DNA from: Phenylobacterium sp.
GTDB taxonomy: Bacteria > Pseudomonadota > Alphaproteobacteria > Caulobacterales > Caulobacteraceae
Length of the DNA: 64,000 bases
Direction: 5' to 3'
NCBI RefSeq assembly: GCF_030698145.1
Contig: NZ_JAUYNW010000011.1
Span: forward strand, 1 to 64,000
In this document: piece after piece, positions 16,239-25,641 of the stretch
How the letters are laid out: each line of letters opens with the position of its first letter
Position numbering within the stretch: the stretch's first letter is position 1
Notes under the pieces: model-generated
What the model saw: the letters and a program-made list of their open reading frames with translations, nothing else
Database searches by the model: none
What the model was told of the DNA's origin: nothing
Position numbers and translations under genes: made by a program

Positions 16239-17257
16239 GCCGCCCACCGCCCCTCGAAGGCCGCGTCGAAGCGGGCCAGAGCCTCCTTGACGTCAAAGGG
16301 CTCCGGGGTCCGGGCGATCCGACCCATGGCGGCCTTGGCGCGGCGCAGAGCCTGGCCCGACAGCGCCCGTGTTCCGGCGACCACCTGCTTCATCTCGGCC
16401 ATGTCGCCGTTGCAGTGCAGGACCACGTCGCAGCCCGCGGCGAGCGACGCCCGCGCGCGCTCGGCGAAGCTCCCGCCCAGGGCCTTCATGGAAAGGTCGT
16501 CGCTCATCACCAGGCCGTCGAAACCGATGGCCCCGCGGATCACCTCGCGCATGGCCTTCTTCGAGGTGGTGGCGGGTTTCTTCGGGTCGACGGCCGAATA
16601 GACCACGTGGGCGGTCATCGCCATCGGCATGTCCGAGAGCATCTTGAAGGGCGCGAAATCGCGAGCGTCGAGGTCCTCGTAGGACGCGTCGACCACCGGC
16701 AGGTCCAGATGGCTGTCGGCGGTGGCGCGGCCGTGGCCGGGGATGTGCTTGATCACCGGCAGCACGCCGCCGGCGATCAGGCCCTCGCAGGCCGCCCGGC
16801 CCAGCAGGGCGACGCCCTCCGGCGTGCGGGCATAGGCGCGGTCCCCGATGATCTCGTGGGCCCCGTCGACTGGCACGTCGAGCACCGGCACGCAGTCGAC
16901 ATTGATGCCGAGCGCGGCAAGATCGTACGCCAGCAGCCGCGCGCCCAGGCGGGTGATCTCCCGACGCAGCAAAGGATCGTTGGCCGACAGCTCGCCATAG
17001 GCGCGGCCCGGCGGATAGCGCCGCCAATGTGGCGGGCCCAGGCGCTGCACGCGCCCGCCCTCTTGGTCGATCAACACCGGGGCGTCGGGACGATCCACGG
17101 TGGCCCGCAGGTCATCGATCAGTCGGCGAACCTGGTCGGGCGTGTCGATGTTACGCGCGAAGAGGATGAACCCCCAGGGCGCGACGTCGCCGAAAAAGGC
17201 CTTCTCCTCCCGCGAGAGGGTCTTGCCGCCACAGCCGAGGATCGAGGCGCTGGTCAC
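16235..17257 (-). CDS. nagZ: NagZ, beta-N-acetylhexosaminidase (GH3)
   Basis: This 340-residue family 3 glycoside hydrolase trims GlcNAc from muropeptides in the cytoplasm during cell-wall recycling. It has GFILFARNIDTPDQVRRL, VLIDQEGGRVQRL, the KHIPGHGRATADSHLDLP loop with the acid/base His, and the nucleophile in GLVMSDDLSMKAL. The start is a GTG at 17257, sharing one base with the stop of the SPOR gene. It is coupled to scpA downstream. Confidence 0.95.
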   Translation of the reverse strand: MTSASILGCGGKTLSREEKAFFGDVAPWGFILFARNIDTPDQVRRLIDDLRATVDRPDAPVLIDQEGGRVQRLGPPHWRRYPPGRAYGELSANDPLLRREITRLGARLLAYDLAALGINVDCVPVLDVPVDGAHEIIGDRAYARTPEGVALLGRAACEGLIAGGVLPVIKHIPGHGRATADSHLDLPVVDASYEDLDARDFAPFKMLSDMPMAMTAHVVYSAVDPKKPATTSKKAMREVIRGAIGFDGLVMSDDLSMKALGGSFAERARASLAAGCDVVLHCNGDMAEMKQVVAGTRALSGQALRRAKAAMGRIARTPEPFDVKEALARFDAAFEGRWAA

Positions 17258-18093
17258 TATTTCACGAAGCAGTTCTTGCCCGCGGCCTTGAGTTGATTGC
17301 AGAAATCGGTCGCCGCCTGACGCGAGGCGAAGCCGGTGACGGTGGTCCGATAGAGGGTCGAGCCGTCCTTCTGAATCTGTTCGACACGCTTGCCCTTGCC
17401 GGCGGCGAGGCCCGGCGCGGTCTTGGCCGCGTCGTTCCAGCCCTTGTCGGCGAGCGCCTGGGACGAGAAGGCGCCGATCTGGACGGACGCGCCGCCGGAG
17501 GCCGACGCCTTGGGGGCCGGAGCCGGCGCCGCGGCGACAGGCTTGGGCGCAGGGGCCGCGGCCTTCGGGGCCGGAACCGCGGCCTTGGGGGCGACGGCGG
17601 GCGGCGGCGGGGCGATGGCGGGCTTCAGCGCCGGGCCGGGCTTCACCGCCGGAGCGGCTGGCATCGCGATCGCCGGCGCCTCGGTTGCGGGCAAGGTCGA
17701 CGGCGGCTTGGGCGGCGGCGCCAGCGGCACATAGGCCGGCCGCGCCTGGGGTTGTTCCGGCGGCGCGGTGAAACTCGGGCTGGCCGGAGCGGCCTGGCCG
17801 TTCTCCGACTGATAGATCTGCAATCCGGCGGCGGGGTCCACGGGCTGGGCCTCGACGGGCGCCGCCGCCTTCAGGTCTCCGACCGGCGCGCCGACCGTCT
17901 GCGGCGGTTCGCCCGCCTCGCGTACGCCGGAGCGATAGAACAGCACGATGGCGATGACCAACAGGATCAGCACGATGGCGCTGATGATCAGCATTAGGGG
18001 CGCGGGCTTGGAGCCGCGCACCGGCTGGCGGGCGTCGAAACTCAACGGCGCGTCGGTCGGTGGGGCGTAGGCGCCGCGGTCGGGGTCGGACAT
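17257..18093 (-). CDS. SPOR-domain membrane protein
   Basis: This 278-residue protein has a short cytoplasmic N-terminus, a single membrane helix at about residues 33-51 (LMLIISAIVLILLVIAIVLFY), a long Pro/Ala-rich periplasmic linker and a C-terminal SPOR domain (about 200-278) with VQIGAFSSQALADKGWNDA and LYRTTVTGFASRQAATDFCNQLK. SPOR domains bind glycan strands stripped of peptide at division sites. It is upstream of nagZ and probably co-transcribed, which fits an envelope role. Confidence 0.88.
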   Translation of the reverse strand: MSDPDRGAYAPPTDAPLSFDARQPVRGSKPAPLMLIISAIVLILLVIAIVLFYRSGVREAGEPPQTVGAPVGDLKAAAPVEAQPVDPAAGLQIYQSENGQAAPASPSFTAPPEQPQARPAYVPLAPPPKPPSTLPATEAPAIAMPAAPAVKPGPALKPAIAPPPPAVAPKAAVPAPKAAAPAPKPVAAAPAPAPKASASGGASVQIGAFSSQALADKGWNDAAKTAPGLAAGKGKRVEQIQKDGSTLYRTTVTGFASRQAATDFCNQLKAAGKNCFVK

Positions 18094-18187
18094 CGAAGGC
18101 CTCGAATAGTCTCGGCCGGGTCGCGAATCGCGCCCGGTTTCGGGTCAGTCTACCGAAGGCGACCCGACTCCGAACCTTCGGGAACGG

Positions 18188-19354
18188 TTAGTTCCAGACG
18201 TCGAGGTGGAAAAGTCGGCGGTGCTCTTCGATGGCGAAGCGGTCGGTCATGCCGGCGATGTAGTCGCACACCACCCGGGCGCGGCCGGACTCGTCGCGGT
18301 TCTGCGACCGGGCGAACCATTCCGTCGGCAGGACGTCGGGCTCGGCCATGAACAACTGGAACATCTCGGCGAGAATACGGCGGGCCTGGCTACGAGTGCG
18401 GTTGACCTTCCAGTGGCGGTACATGCGGCTCATCAGGAATTCGCGCAGCCGCCCGAGGTCCTCCAGCATGTCGCGCGAGAAGGCCACAAGGGCGTGGTCC
18501 AGATTGCGCACCTCCTCTGCCGACCCAACCTTGGAGGCGCAGGCGCGACGATGAGTCTCGGCCATCACGTCCTCGACCATCGCCCCGATCATGCGGCGAA
18601 CCGCCTCCAGGCGGGTGATGACCGGGTCGAGATCGGGGTACTCCTTGTACACGCCGGCCAGGATCGGGCCGATCAGCGGCACGTCCAGCAGCTCTTCCAG
18701 CCGGAACAGGCCCGCCTGCACGCCATCGTCCACATCGTGGTTGTTGTAGGCGATGTCGTCGGCGAGCGCGGCCACCTGGGCCTCGGCCGAAGCCCAGGTC
18801 CCAAGGCCAAGGTCGTACTCGGCGTCGAACTCGCTGATCGCCTTCCATGAGGGCCGGTCCAGCATGCCGGTCACGGGACCATTGTGCTTGATCACCCCTT
18901 CCAGGGTTTCCCAGGTGAGGTTGAGTCCCTCCCAACGGGGGTATCGGCGCTCCAGCTTGGTGACCACCCGGAAAGTCTGCACATTGTGGTCGAAGCCGCC
19001 GAAGGGCTCCATCCGCACCTGTAGCTCGTCCTCCCCTGCATGGCCGAAGGGCGGATGGCCCAGGTCGTGGGCAAGCGCGATGGTTTCGGCCAGGTCCGGT
19101 TCCAGCCCCAGCGCCGTGGCCAGGGAGCGAGCCACCTGGGCCACCTCAAGCGAGTGGGTCAGGCGGGTGCGGAAATGGTCGCCCTCGTGGGCCACGAAGA
19201 CCTGCGTCTTTTCCTTCAGGCGGCGGAAGGCGGTGGCGTGGATGATGCGGTCGCGGTCGCGGGCGAAGGGGGTTCGCGTGCGGCTCTCCGGCTCGGCGAC
19301 CTTGCGCCCCAGGGAGAGCGCGGCGTCTTCGGCGTAGGGAGCGCGGGCGACCAT
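18188..19354 (-). CDS. dgt: Deoxyguanosinetriphosphate triphosphohydrolase-like protein (HD domain)
   Basis: This 388-residue HD-domain dNTPase hydrolyses dNTPs to nucleoside plus triphosphate. The metal-binding pattern is visible as [14 protein letters not shown] and [17 protein letters not shown], with a later [13 protein letters not shown] that completes the HD set. The N-terminal [30 protein letters not shown] is typical of the dGTPase type 2 group. I begin at the ATG at 19354; longer N-termini run into the promoter region shared with the divergent erpA gene, 78 bases away. Confidence 0.93.
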   Translation of the reverse strand: MVARAPYAEDAALSLGRKVAEPESRTRTPFARDRDRIIHATAFRRLKEKTQVFVAHEGDHFRTRLTHSLEVAQVARSLATALGLEPDLAETIALAHDLGHPPFGHAGEDELQVRMEPFGGFDHNVQTFRVVTKLERRYPRWEGLNLTWETLEGVIKHNGPVTGMLDRPSWKAISEFDAEYDLGLGTWASAEAQVAALADDIAYNNHDVDDGVQAGLFRLEELLDVPLIGPILAGVYKEYPDLDPVITRLEAVRRMIGAMVEDVMAETHRRACASKVGSAEEVRNLDHALVAFSRDMLEDLGRLREFLMSRMYRHWKVNRTRSQARRILAEMFQLFMAEPDVLPTEWFARSQNRDESGRARVVCDYIAGMTDRFAIEEHRRLFHLDVWN

Positions 19355-19432
19355 GTTGTCTCTGCGATTGACGGCCCCTTGGTGGAAGGCCTTGGCGAAC
19401 TCATATAGGCAGGGCAAAGGTTTGCCAAAGTC

Positions 19433-19765
19433 ATGACCACCAACGACCTGACCCTGTCCCCCGCCGCCGCCAGGCGGCTGCACGCCATCGGCGCCGCCGA
19501 GGGCAGGCCCATGATGCTGCGCGTCGCCGTCGAGGGCGGCGGCTGCTCGGGTTTCCAGTACCAGTTCGACCTGGTGGAACAGGCCCAGCCCGACGATCTG
19601 CGCATCGAGTGCGACGGCGCCGCGGCCCTGGTCGACGAGATGTCCCTGGTCCTGCTGAAGGGCTCGGAGATCGACTATGTCGACGAACTGGCGGGAGCGG
19701 AGTTCAAGGTCCGCAACCCCAACGCCAAGTCCAGCTGCGGCTGCGGCGTCAGCTTCTCGATCTAG
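19433..19765 (+). CDS. erpA: ErpA/IscA-family iron-sulfur insertion protein
   Basis: This 110-residue A-type carrier delivers Fe-S clusters to target proteins. It has the three invariant cysteines: Cys38 in [12 protein letters not shown] and Cys102 and Cys104 in [11 protein letters not shown]. The N-terminus [11 protein letters not shown] is typical. It stands alone on the plus strand, divergent from dgt. Whether it is functionally ErpA or IscA cannot be told from the sequence. Confidence 0.92.
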   Translation: MTTNDLTLSPAAARRLHAIGAAEGRPMMLRVAVEGGGCSGFQYQFDLVEQAQPDDLRIECDGAAALVDEMSLVLLKGSEIDYVDELAGAEFKVRNPNAKSSCGCGVSFSI

Positions 19766-20425
19766 CTAGTTGGCGGGCGTCGGAGCTTCGGTGAACGCCA
19801 CGCCGGGCGGCTTCGAGAACAGCGACATGTCGGCCGGCAGGCCGGTGAGATATTGGTCGTAGCGGATCACCAGCCGGGTCACATCGCCCTTATAATAGGC
19901 CGCCGTATAGGGCCGGCCATCCCCCCGCATCAGGATCTCAATGCGGTCCTGGCCCACGCTGACCTGGTGGCGGGCCAGGCGCACGCCGTCCACCACCGCC
20001 TCCCCCTGCGGCTTCGGGGCGTAGGCATCGAGGAAGGCCTTCTCGCAACCCAGTTCCAGGGTCTGGAAGGCCGGCGGAGTGTCGCGCCACGAAAACAGCG
20101 GCGCGCGGATCTCCAGGACGGGACCGGGATCGATCGCATGCTGGCCGGTGTTCTTGGCCCGGTCGACGATCCAAATGTCAGGTTCGTTGACCACCATCAT
20201 GCCCTGGACCCCGGTGACGGGATTGCGGGGCTCCTCAATCCGCGCGTGGCGCAGCGTCATGCGGTAGGAGGTCTTCTGCTGCGCGCCCATGGACTTCGGG
20301 TCGATCCCGGGGGTGACCCAACGCGTGACGATCTTGGCCATGCCGTCCGGCACGCAGGCCCATGCGGCCGACGGCGCGGCGGCCAGCAGGACAGCAGCGG
20401 CGGCCATCTGTCGAAACATCGCCAT
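19766..20425 (-). CDS. Secreted protein of unknown function
   Basis: I do not recognise this 219-residue protein. It has a signal peptide (MAMFRQMAAAAVLLAAAPSA, cleavage near AWA) and two mature Cys residues, so it is probably periplasmic. The body is mainly beta-type sequence with VVNEPDIWIVDRAKNTGQHAIDPGP and DQYLTGLPADMSLFSKPPGV. The ATG at 20425 is preceded by CGGAGA. It converges on erpA with no bases between the stops. Some feature of the DIWIVDR/IDPGP region suggests a ligand- or metal-binding envelope protein, but that is only an impression. Confidence 0.6.
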   Translation of the reverse strand: MAMFRQMAAAAVLLAAAPSAAWACVPDGMAKIVTRWVTPGIDPKSMGAQQKTSYRMTLRHARIEEPRNPVTGVQGMMVVNEPDIWIVDRAKNTGQHAIDPGPVLEIRAPLFSWRDTPPAFQTLELGCEKAFLDAYAPKPQGEAVVDGVRLARHQVSVGQDRIEILMRGDGRPYTAAYYKGDVTRLVIRYDQYLTGLPADMSLFSKPPGVAFTEAPTPAN

Positions 20426-21084
20426 TCTCCGGCGCAGATGGGCCCGAGCGCCCATGATGCGCCCTCGAGCGTCCCGGTCCGTGAGGGAGCCGTCAATGCG
20501 AAACACCGTCTGCAAGTCGAATTGAGGCCGGGCGGCCTCGGCGGATGTCGGAGCCCGCAACCTCGTATTCGAAGCGGCTATTGGTCGCAGGACGGATCAG
20601 GCGTGCGCCGTGATTTCCCCCTCAACGGGTAAGCTGTGATCGTAGAATACTAACAACGCCTATTCTCCAATATGCCTGGAGTTGAAAACGACTCACGAGG
20701 TATACATTTCACGGTGTCAAGTTCTGGCCGATTCCTAATTCCTTCATATTCCGTCAATCTCGCGCCGTGGATATCCTAGCTATTGAATTGATCCGCGAAG
20801 TCGCGGGACGTCAGGAGCGAGGCTTTGACGGTGTCTACGGGGTCTAAGGCTGACGGTGGCGGCGGATTCGCAACCGACGCGGTTTGCAACCAAGGGCTCT
20901 ATTTTTAGTTGATAGAATTGCGGATCTCGCCAAACGTGGGTGGTGAAGGTCCGCATTTCGCGCCGCAGACACGCTAACCCCCAATGGCGTGGCTGCACGA
21001 GGGGCGGCGAAGGACGCCGCCGGTCCGGGATCGGCGGCGTCTCCCTCCCCTCGCAATCAGTGTTCCTTCGGAGCGAAATGCCGC
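20426..21084. other. 659-base gap with an AT-richer core
   Basis: No convincing gene is visible. The core from about 20640 to 20780 and a second patch near 20900 are clearly richer in A/T than the neighbouring genes. The right end holds the hairpin at 21013-21041. The gap separates the conserved housekeeping series from the XRE/CPBP pair and the pilus locus, so it may mark an insertion boundary. It could also carry the promoters of both flanking genes. Confidence 0.5.
21013..21041. terminator. Terminator-like hairpin upstream of the XRE gene
   Basis: GACGCCGCCG at 21013-21022 pairs perfectly with CGGCGGCGTC at 21032-21041 across a 9-base loop. A pyrimidine run (TCCCTCCCC) follows on the plus strand but there is no real U-tract. 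It lies 44 bases before the XRE start, so it could end an unseen upstream transcript or act as a leader structure. Confidence 0.4.
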
Positions 21085-21468
21085 ATGACCAGGCCCAGTG
21101 CAGCGAGTTGTCGAGAAAAGGCCAAGGTCGCCACAGCCAGGGCGGACGCGGCTCACGACTACGACACCATGCTGGTCTATGACGGGCTGGCTCGCGACTG
21201 GCTGAGCCTCGCCGCGCGATGCGAGCGCGAGGACGGCCCGGTCGGCGTCGACACCATCAACACTCACGTCGCCCTGCAATTGCGCCAGCGACGCTGCGAG
21301 ATGGGCCTGAGCCGCGAGGACCTGGCCGACCGCTGTGGCGTTCCCGAAGACCGGATCGAGGAGTACGAGTCGGGCAGGACGGTCGTCTGGGCCGACTCGC
21401 TCTGGCGGCTCTCCAATGGCCTCAACCGGCCTGTCGACTTCTTCTATCCCAGCCGGATCGCTTCCTAG
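21085..21468 (+). CDS. XRE-type helix-turn-helix regulator
   Basis: This 127-residue protein carries a Cro/CI-type DNA-binding domain in its C-terminal half: [60 protein letters not shown]. The N-terminal half is predicted helical with no known domain. The ATG at 21085 has a GGAG 12 bases upstream, rather far, so translation may be modest. It precedes the CPBP gene by 92 bases on the same strand. Its targets are unknown. Confidence 0.75.
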   Translation: MTRPSAASCREKAKVATARADAAHDYDTMLVYDGLARDWLSLAARCEREDGPVGVDTINTHVALQLRQRRCEMGLSREDLADRCGVPEDRIEEYESGRTVVWADSLWRLSNGLNRPVDFFYPSRIAS

Positions 21469-21560
21469 GCGCGAAGCCCCACGACCGCGCACCTTTGAAT
21501 GGGCGGCCGACTCGTATCTGCTGGGGGCTGGCTCCAATCCAACCCACAGGCGCGTCCCCA

Positions 21561-22436
21561 ATGACGGCGACATTTCTTGACTATGCCGCGCGTGGGAAGA
21601 CCGCATGGTGGCGTTACCCTGTCGGCTTCGTCGTGGCCGTGCTGATCGCCATCGCCGTCGGCGTGGCGCTGTTGGTTCCCGCCCAGCTACTGGGTCTGGC
21701 GCCGAGCGACGTTACTGACGGTCTGCTCGACTCCTCACGTCCGGCGCCCTTTTTCCTGCTGAACGGCCTGATCTTCGGTTTCGTGCTGGTGGGCTTCGTC
21801 GTCGCCGCGCGCTGGTTTCATGGAAAGACGTTTGGCGACATCATCGGCCGCTGGAGCTGGCGCGGCTTCGGCGCCGGGCTCGGCATATGGACCTTGGTCG
21901 TGGCGGCGGCCGCGGCGATCGACTTCGCGATCGCGCCTTCCGGCTTCAGCCTCGCCGCGCCCCCCCAATGGCCCGTCATCGCCCTGGCGGCCCTGGCGGG
22001 GCTGGCGGTCCAGACCTTCGCCGAAGAGTTCGTGTTCCGCGGGTACCTGACCCAGGGCCTGCTCCTCGCGTTGAAGCGTCCTGAGGTCACCGCCCTGGTA
22101 AGCGGCCTGCTGTTCGGTGCGATGCACATACCCAATGGCGTGCCCCATGCGGTCAGCGCCACCATCACCGGGACCGCCTTCGCCTTCATCGCGATGAAGA
22201 CGGGGGGCGTCGCCTTCACCAGTGGCATGCACCTGGCCAACAACCTGTTCGCCGCAGTGTTCGTGGTGTCGCGCGGGGACGCCTTCCGCGGCAGTCCCGG
22301 ACTGGTCAGCCAGGACACGCCGCATCTCATGTGGTGGGACACCGGTGTCGGCGCCGTCGGCCTGGTCGCCGTGGCGTTCCTGGTCGCTCGATACCTCCAG
22401 CGCGGAGAGCCTGGCGGCGCCGAAAAAAGGTCTTAG
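21561..22436 (+). CDS. CPBP-family intramembrane glutamic endopeptidase
   Basis: This 291-residue membrane protein has about eight hydrophobic helices. The CPBP (CAAX protease and bacteriocin-processing) motifs are in place: the glutamates in QTFAEEFVFRGYLTQGL, the His of GLLFGAMHIPNGVPHA and a late GMHLANNLFA. Family members cleave membrane or prenylated peptides or act in bacteriocin immunity. The substrate here is unknown. It converges on cpaA, seven bases apart. Confidence 0.85.
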   Translation: MTATFLDYAARGKTAWWRYPVGFVVAVLIAIAVGVALLVPAQLLGLAPSDVTDGLLDSSRPAPFFLLNGLIFGFVLVGFVVAARWFHGKTFGDIIGRWSWRGFGAGLGIWTLVVAAAAAIDFAIAPSGFSLAAPPQWPVIALAALAGLAVQTFAEEFVFRGYLTQGLLLALKRPEVTALVSGLLFGAMHIPNGVPHAVSATITGTAFAFIAMKTGGVAFTSGMHLANNLFAAVFVVSRGDAFRGSPGLVSQDTPHLMWWDTGVGAVGLVAVAFLVARYLQRGEPGGAEKRS

Positions 22437-22443
22437 CGTCGGC

Positions 22444-22947
22444 TCAGGAACCCAGGGGCAGAACGCCGGTTAGCCCACCCCAGACCGCGATGGCTCCGCC
22501 CACGGCGATGGCCACCCCATAGGGGATGCCCCGTCCGAAATCCCCCTGCCCGCGAAGCGTGAACATGGCCGCGGCGCGGCGCGGCCTCGAGGCCAGCGAG
22601 ACGATCGCCATCGCTCCGCCGGTCAGGGCCGTGGCCAGGGCGAACAACGGCAGGTCGGCCAGTCCGACGAACAGCGCCACCGCCGCGAACAGCTTCACGT
22701 CGCCGGCGCCCATCACATTGACCAGATAAAGCCCATAGCCGACGGCGAACCCGATCGCCGCCGCGGCGAGCGAAGAGCCAAGGGTCGCGCCCCGATCCGT
22801 CACCGCCCAGACCGCGAATAGCAGGAGTGTGGACAACACCGCCGCGTTTGGAATCCGGCGCGCCCTAATGTCGCTGAGCGCGGCCCAGACCAGCAGGCCC
22901 GTCAGCAACGCCGCGACGCCATAGCGCAGGATTTCAGGGATCGACAT
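22444..22947 (-). CDS. cpaA: CpaA, type IV prepilin (Flp) peptidase
   Basis: This 167-residue A24-family aspartyl protease matures Flp prepilins. The two catalytic aspartates are Asp26 in WAALSDIRARRIPN and Asp83 in NVMGAGDVKLFAAV, each at the cytosolic end of a membrane helix. It lacks the N-methylation domain of classical PilD, as Tad peptidases do. It is the last gene of the minus-strand pilus locus and overlaps the TPR gene by 14 bases. In Caulobacter cpaA lies next to pilA, so its distal position here is unusual. Confidence 0.9.
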   Translation of the reverse strand: MSIPEILRYGVAALLTGLLVWAALSDIRARRIPNAAVLSTLLLFAVWAVTDRGATLGSSLAAAAIGFAVGYGLYLVNVMGAGDVKLFAAVALFVGLADLPLFALATALTGGAMAIVSLASRPRRAAAMFTLRGQGDFGRGIPYGVAIAVGGAIAVWGGLTGVLPLGS

Positions 22948-23812
22948 TCGGCGCCGGCTTCTGCGCCGCCAGAGCGCGCACGACCTTCAGGTTCTCCGAC
23001 GCCCGGCCATAGTACTCGCTCTTCAGGGTGAGGGCGCGTCCCAGGAGGTCCTCGGCCTTGGCGTAGTCGCCGCGCATTCCCGCGGCGAATCCGGCGTTGT
23101 TGAGCAGAGCCGCCTGATCGTCCGGCGTGCCGCCCGCGACCGCCCGGTCGTAGTCGCCGCGCAGGGCCAGCGCCAGGCGAAGATTGGTCCGCGCTTCGAC
23201 GAGATCGGGGCGTTTCTGCAATGCCGCGACGAGGTCGGCGACCGCCTCGTCGCGTCGATTCTGCAGCAACCGCGAATAGCCGCGGTTGTTGTACACCAGG
23301 GCCGCGCCGCCCGACGCCGACAGGGCCTGTTCGTAGGCCGCACCCGCTTCGGCCCACTGGGTCCGGTTGTCGTACTCGCGCCCGAGCGCGTTCCAGGCGC
23401 GCCACGCCTTTGGATCCTCGGCCACTGCCCGCTGCAGGGTGATCATGGCTTCGGCGGACCTGCCGAGCAGCGACAAGGCCACGCCCTGCCCCTGCAAGGC
23501 CCGCGCCCGAACACCCACGTCGCCCTCGGCGGCGCGATAGCTAGCCAGGGCGGCGTTGTAGCGCCCCCGGGCGAGGTTGAGGTCGCCGCCCAACATCAGC
23601 AGACGCGCGTCCTTGACCCCGGCGAGCTGGGTTTCGTCCAGGTAGCGGCCGGCGTCGAGCAGGCGCTGCTCGTCGATCGCCCGCTGAATCTCGGCGACGG
23701 CCGCGTCGCTGACGGTGGGGGCGGGCTTGGCCGCGCGCGAGAGGATCCCCGCGTTCGACGCGCTCGCCGCCATGGTCAAGACCGCGACCGCGGTCAGCAG
23801 GAACGTGCGCAT
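22934..23812 (-). CDS. Tetratricopeptide-repeat protein of the Tad locus (TadD-like)
   Basis: This 292-residue exported protein has a signal peptide (MRTFLLTAVAVLTMAASASNA) and about six helical TPR units, for example DARLLMLGGDLNLARGRYNAALASYRAAE and ALVYNNRGYSRLLQNRRDEAVADL. TadD-type TPR lipoproteins assist pilus assembly; this one lacks a lipobox Cys, so it may be soluble in the periplasm. It begins two bases past the stop of the lipoprotein gene upstream and overlaps cpaA, so it is within the pilus operon. Confidence 0.75.
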   Translation of the reverse strand: MRTFLLTAVAVLTMAASASNAGILSRAAKPAPTVSDAAVAEIQRAIDEQRLLDAGRYLDETQLAGVKDARLLMLGGDLNLARGRYNAALASYRAAEGDVGVRARALQGQGVALSLLGRSAEAMITLQRAVAEDPKAWRAWNALGREYDNRTQWAEAGAAYEQALSASGGAALVYNNRGYSRLLQNRRDEAVADLVAALQKRPDLVEARTNLRLALALRGDYDRAVAGGTPDDQAALLNNAGFAAGMRGDYAKAEDLLGRALTLKSEYYGRASENLKVVRALAAQKPAPNVDP

Positions 23813-23814
23813 AT

Positions 23815-24657
23815 CTAGTCTCCCCGAGCCGGACCGGCCGACTGAAGCCGTGGAAGCCACTTGGTCGCGTCCGCGCCCACCAGGACCCGGATGCCCTCGC
23901 AGGTTTCGGCGCAACTGATCATGTCCACCTGGCCCGGAAGGGTGCGGGCCAACGCGCGCGCCACCGTAAGGCTGCGCTCCGGATAGGTTATCGTGGTCCT
24001 GTCCTGAACCGGCGCCGCCCGCAACTGCGCCTTGGACACCGACCAACCCAGCCGAAGCAGGGCCTCGCGCAGGGGCTCGGCGCCGTTGGCGCGACCCGAC
24101 GCGTCGGCAAGTTCAAGGGGCTGTCCGGCCAGGCCCGGCGACAGCCGGATCTCCGCGCCATGCGCGAACCCCAGCCGAACGACGGTCGGCTGGGTCGCCT
24201 GGGCCAGATGCACGGGCCGCTGTGGCGCGACGTCGAGCGTCTCGGCGAGCAAGGGGCGCGCGGCGGTGGCCTGCATCGCGACGGAATACGCCATGTTGCC
24301 GGCGACGATCGCGGAGTTGGGATCGACCGCCCTGGCCTGGGCGTAGTAGCGCGCGCTCAAGTCGAAGCGCCCCAGCTTGTCGTAGACCACTCCGAAGGCG
24401 TTGAGCACGCGGACATCGTCGGCCTTGCGGGCCCTGGCGCTCTGCAACAGGTCGAGCGCGCGCGCGTAGTCGCGCCGGGTGATGGCCGCCGTGGCGCTGG
24501 AATAGTAGCCGTCCTGCCGCGCCACGCTACGATCGACGGCGGGCTCGACGGGCTTGACGCCCACCCAATGGGACAGGCGCGGCAGGGCCGCGCACCCCGA
24601 GAGGCCGCCGAGCAGCGCCAGGGCGAGCGAAAGGGTCTGGAGGCGAGACTGGGTCAT
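23815..24657 (-). CDS. TPR lipoprotein with LytR_C-like domain (TadD-like)
   Basis: This 280-residue protein has a lipobox LSGC with Cys22, a TPR region (about 50-125, with YYSSATAAITRRDYARALDLLQSARAR and AFGVVYDKLGRFDLSARYYAQAR) and a C-terminal domain from about 170 with LELADASGRANGAEPLREALLRLGW. That last pattern resembles the LytR_C domain, a putative glycan-associated fold. It could anchor the pilus machinery at the outer membrane near peptidoglycan. Its ATG overlaps the tadC stop by four bases. Family assignment of the C-terminus is by eye. Confidence 0.7.
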   Translation of the reverse strand: MTQSRLQTLSLALALLGGLSGCAALPRLSHWVGVKPVEPAVDRSVARQDGYYSSATAAITRRDYARALDLLQSARARKADDVRVLNAFGVVYDKLGRFDLSARYYAQARAVDPNSAIVAGNMAYSVAMQATAARPLLAETLDVAPQRPVHLAQATQPTVVRLGFAHGAEIRLSPGLAGQPLELADASGRANGAEPLREALLRLGWSVSKAQLRAAPVQDRTTITYPERSLTVARALARTLPGQVDMISCAETCEGIRVLVGADATKWLPRLQSAGPARGD

Positions 24658-25631
24658 CGGTCGCCTATAGCTTGAGCGCGGGCCGCTTGCTGGCCCTTCA
24701 GCGCGGGCATGAGCGTCCGCGTCGTGTCGATCGCCGCTGGCAGCAACAAGGCCACGATGATCACGGGCATGAAGCAGGCGACGATGGGCAAGGTCATCAG
24801 AACCGGGATCCGCATGGCCTTCTCTTCGGCCTTCATATAGCGGCTCTCGCGCATTTCGACGGAATAGGTCCGCAGGCTCTGGGCGATGCTGACGCCCAGC
24901 ACATCGGTCTGGATCAGCAGCGCGACGAAGGACTTCACGCTGTTGACGTTGACCCGGTCGGCCAGCGCGCGCAGCGCGTCGGCGCGGCTGCGCCCGGCTC
25001 CGAGCTCGTCGGAGAGCGCCTTGAACTCCTCGGCGATACGGGGATGGGACTCGCGCACCTCCTGCGCCACCCGGACAAAGGCGGCCTCCAGGCCAAGCCC
25101 GGCCTCGACGCAGACCACCAACAGATCGAGGGCATCGGGGAACTCGTGCTCCATCTGCTCGCGGCGCGTGGCGCCGCGGCGGTCGACGTACGACTTCGGC
25201 GCGATCAGGCCGATGGCGCAGAGGAACAGCGGGAAGACGACGGCGCCCAGTCCCGATAGGGGCCGACCCACCAACGGCAGGCCCACCACCAGCAGCATCG
25301 GCAGCCCGATGGCCAGGGAGAAGCGGCAGATCACATAGTAGATGGGGGCGGCCGGACTGTTGAAGCCTGCGAAGGCCAGCGCCCGGCGCAAGGCCTGGCT
25401 GTCCTTCGATCCCTTGGGCGCGGTCGCGGCCTGGACCCAGAGGAGGAAGCGGTTGCTCACTGTGTCGGTCCGGATCACCGACGAGGCGGCGGCGGCCGGC
25501 GCGGACGCGTCCTGACCCAGGCGGCGGCGAACGGTCAGGTACGCCCCGATGGCCCGCTGCAGGACGATCACCCCGCCGAACACCGCGGCGAAGGTGAGAA
25601 TTTGAATGAAGATGTCGAAGGTCTGGGTCAT
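24654..25631 (-). CDS. tadC: TadC/CpaH, type II secretion F-domain platform protein
   Basis: This 325-residue inner-membrane protein has a GspF-like domain: EFPDALDLLVVCVEAGLGLEAAFVRVAQEV, then VNSVKSFVALLIQTDVLGVSIAQSLRTYSVEMRESRYMKAEEKA, with flanking membrane helices. With TadB it forms the platform that couples the CpaF ATPase to pilin insertion. It follows tadB by 10 bases and overlaps the lipoprotein gene by four. Confidence 0.9.
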   Translation of the reverse strand: MTQTFDIFIQILTFAAVFGGVIVLQRAIGAYLTVRRRLGQDASAPAAAASSVIRTDTVSNRFLLWVQAATAPKGSKDSQALRRALAFAGFNSPAAPIYYVICRFSLAIGLPMLLVVGLPLVGRPLSGLGAVVFPLFLCAIGLIAPKSYVDRRGATRREQMEHEFPDALDLLVVCVEAGLGLEAAFVRVAQEVRESHPRIAEEFKALSDELGAGRSRADALRALADRVNVNSVKSFVALLIQTDVLGVSIAQSLRTYSVEMRESRYMKAEEKAMRIPVLMTLPIVACFMPVIIVALLLPAAIDTTRTLMPALKGQQAARAQAIGDR

Positions 25632-25641
25632 GGGCGGCGCA

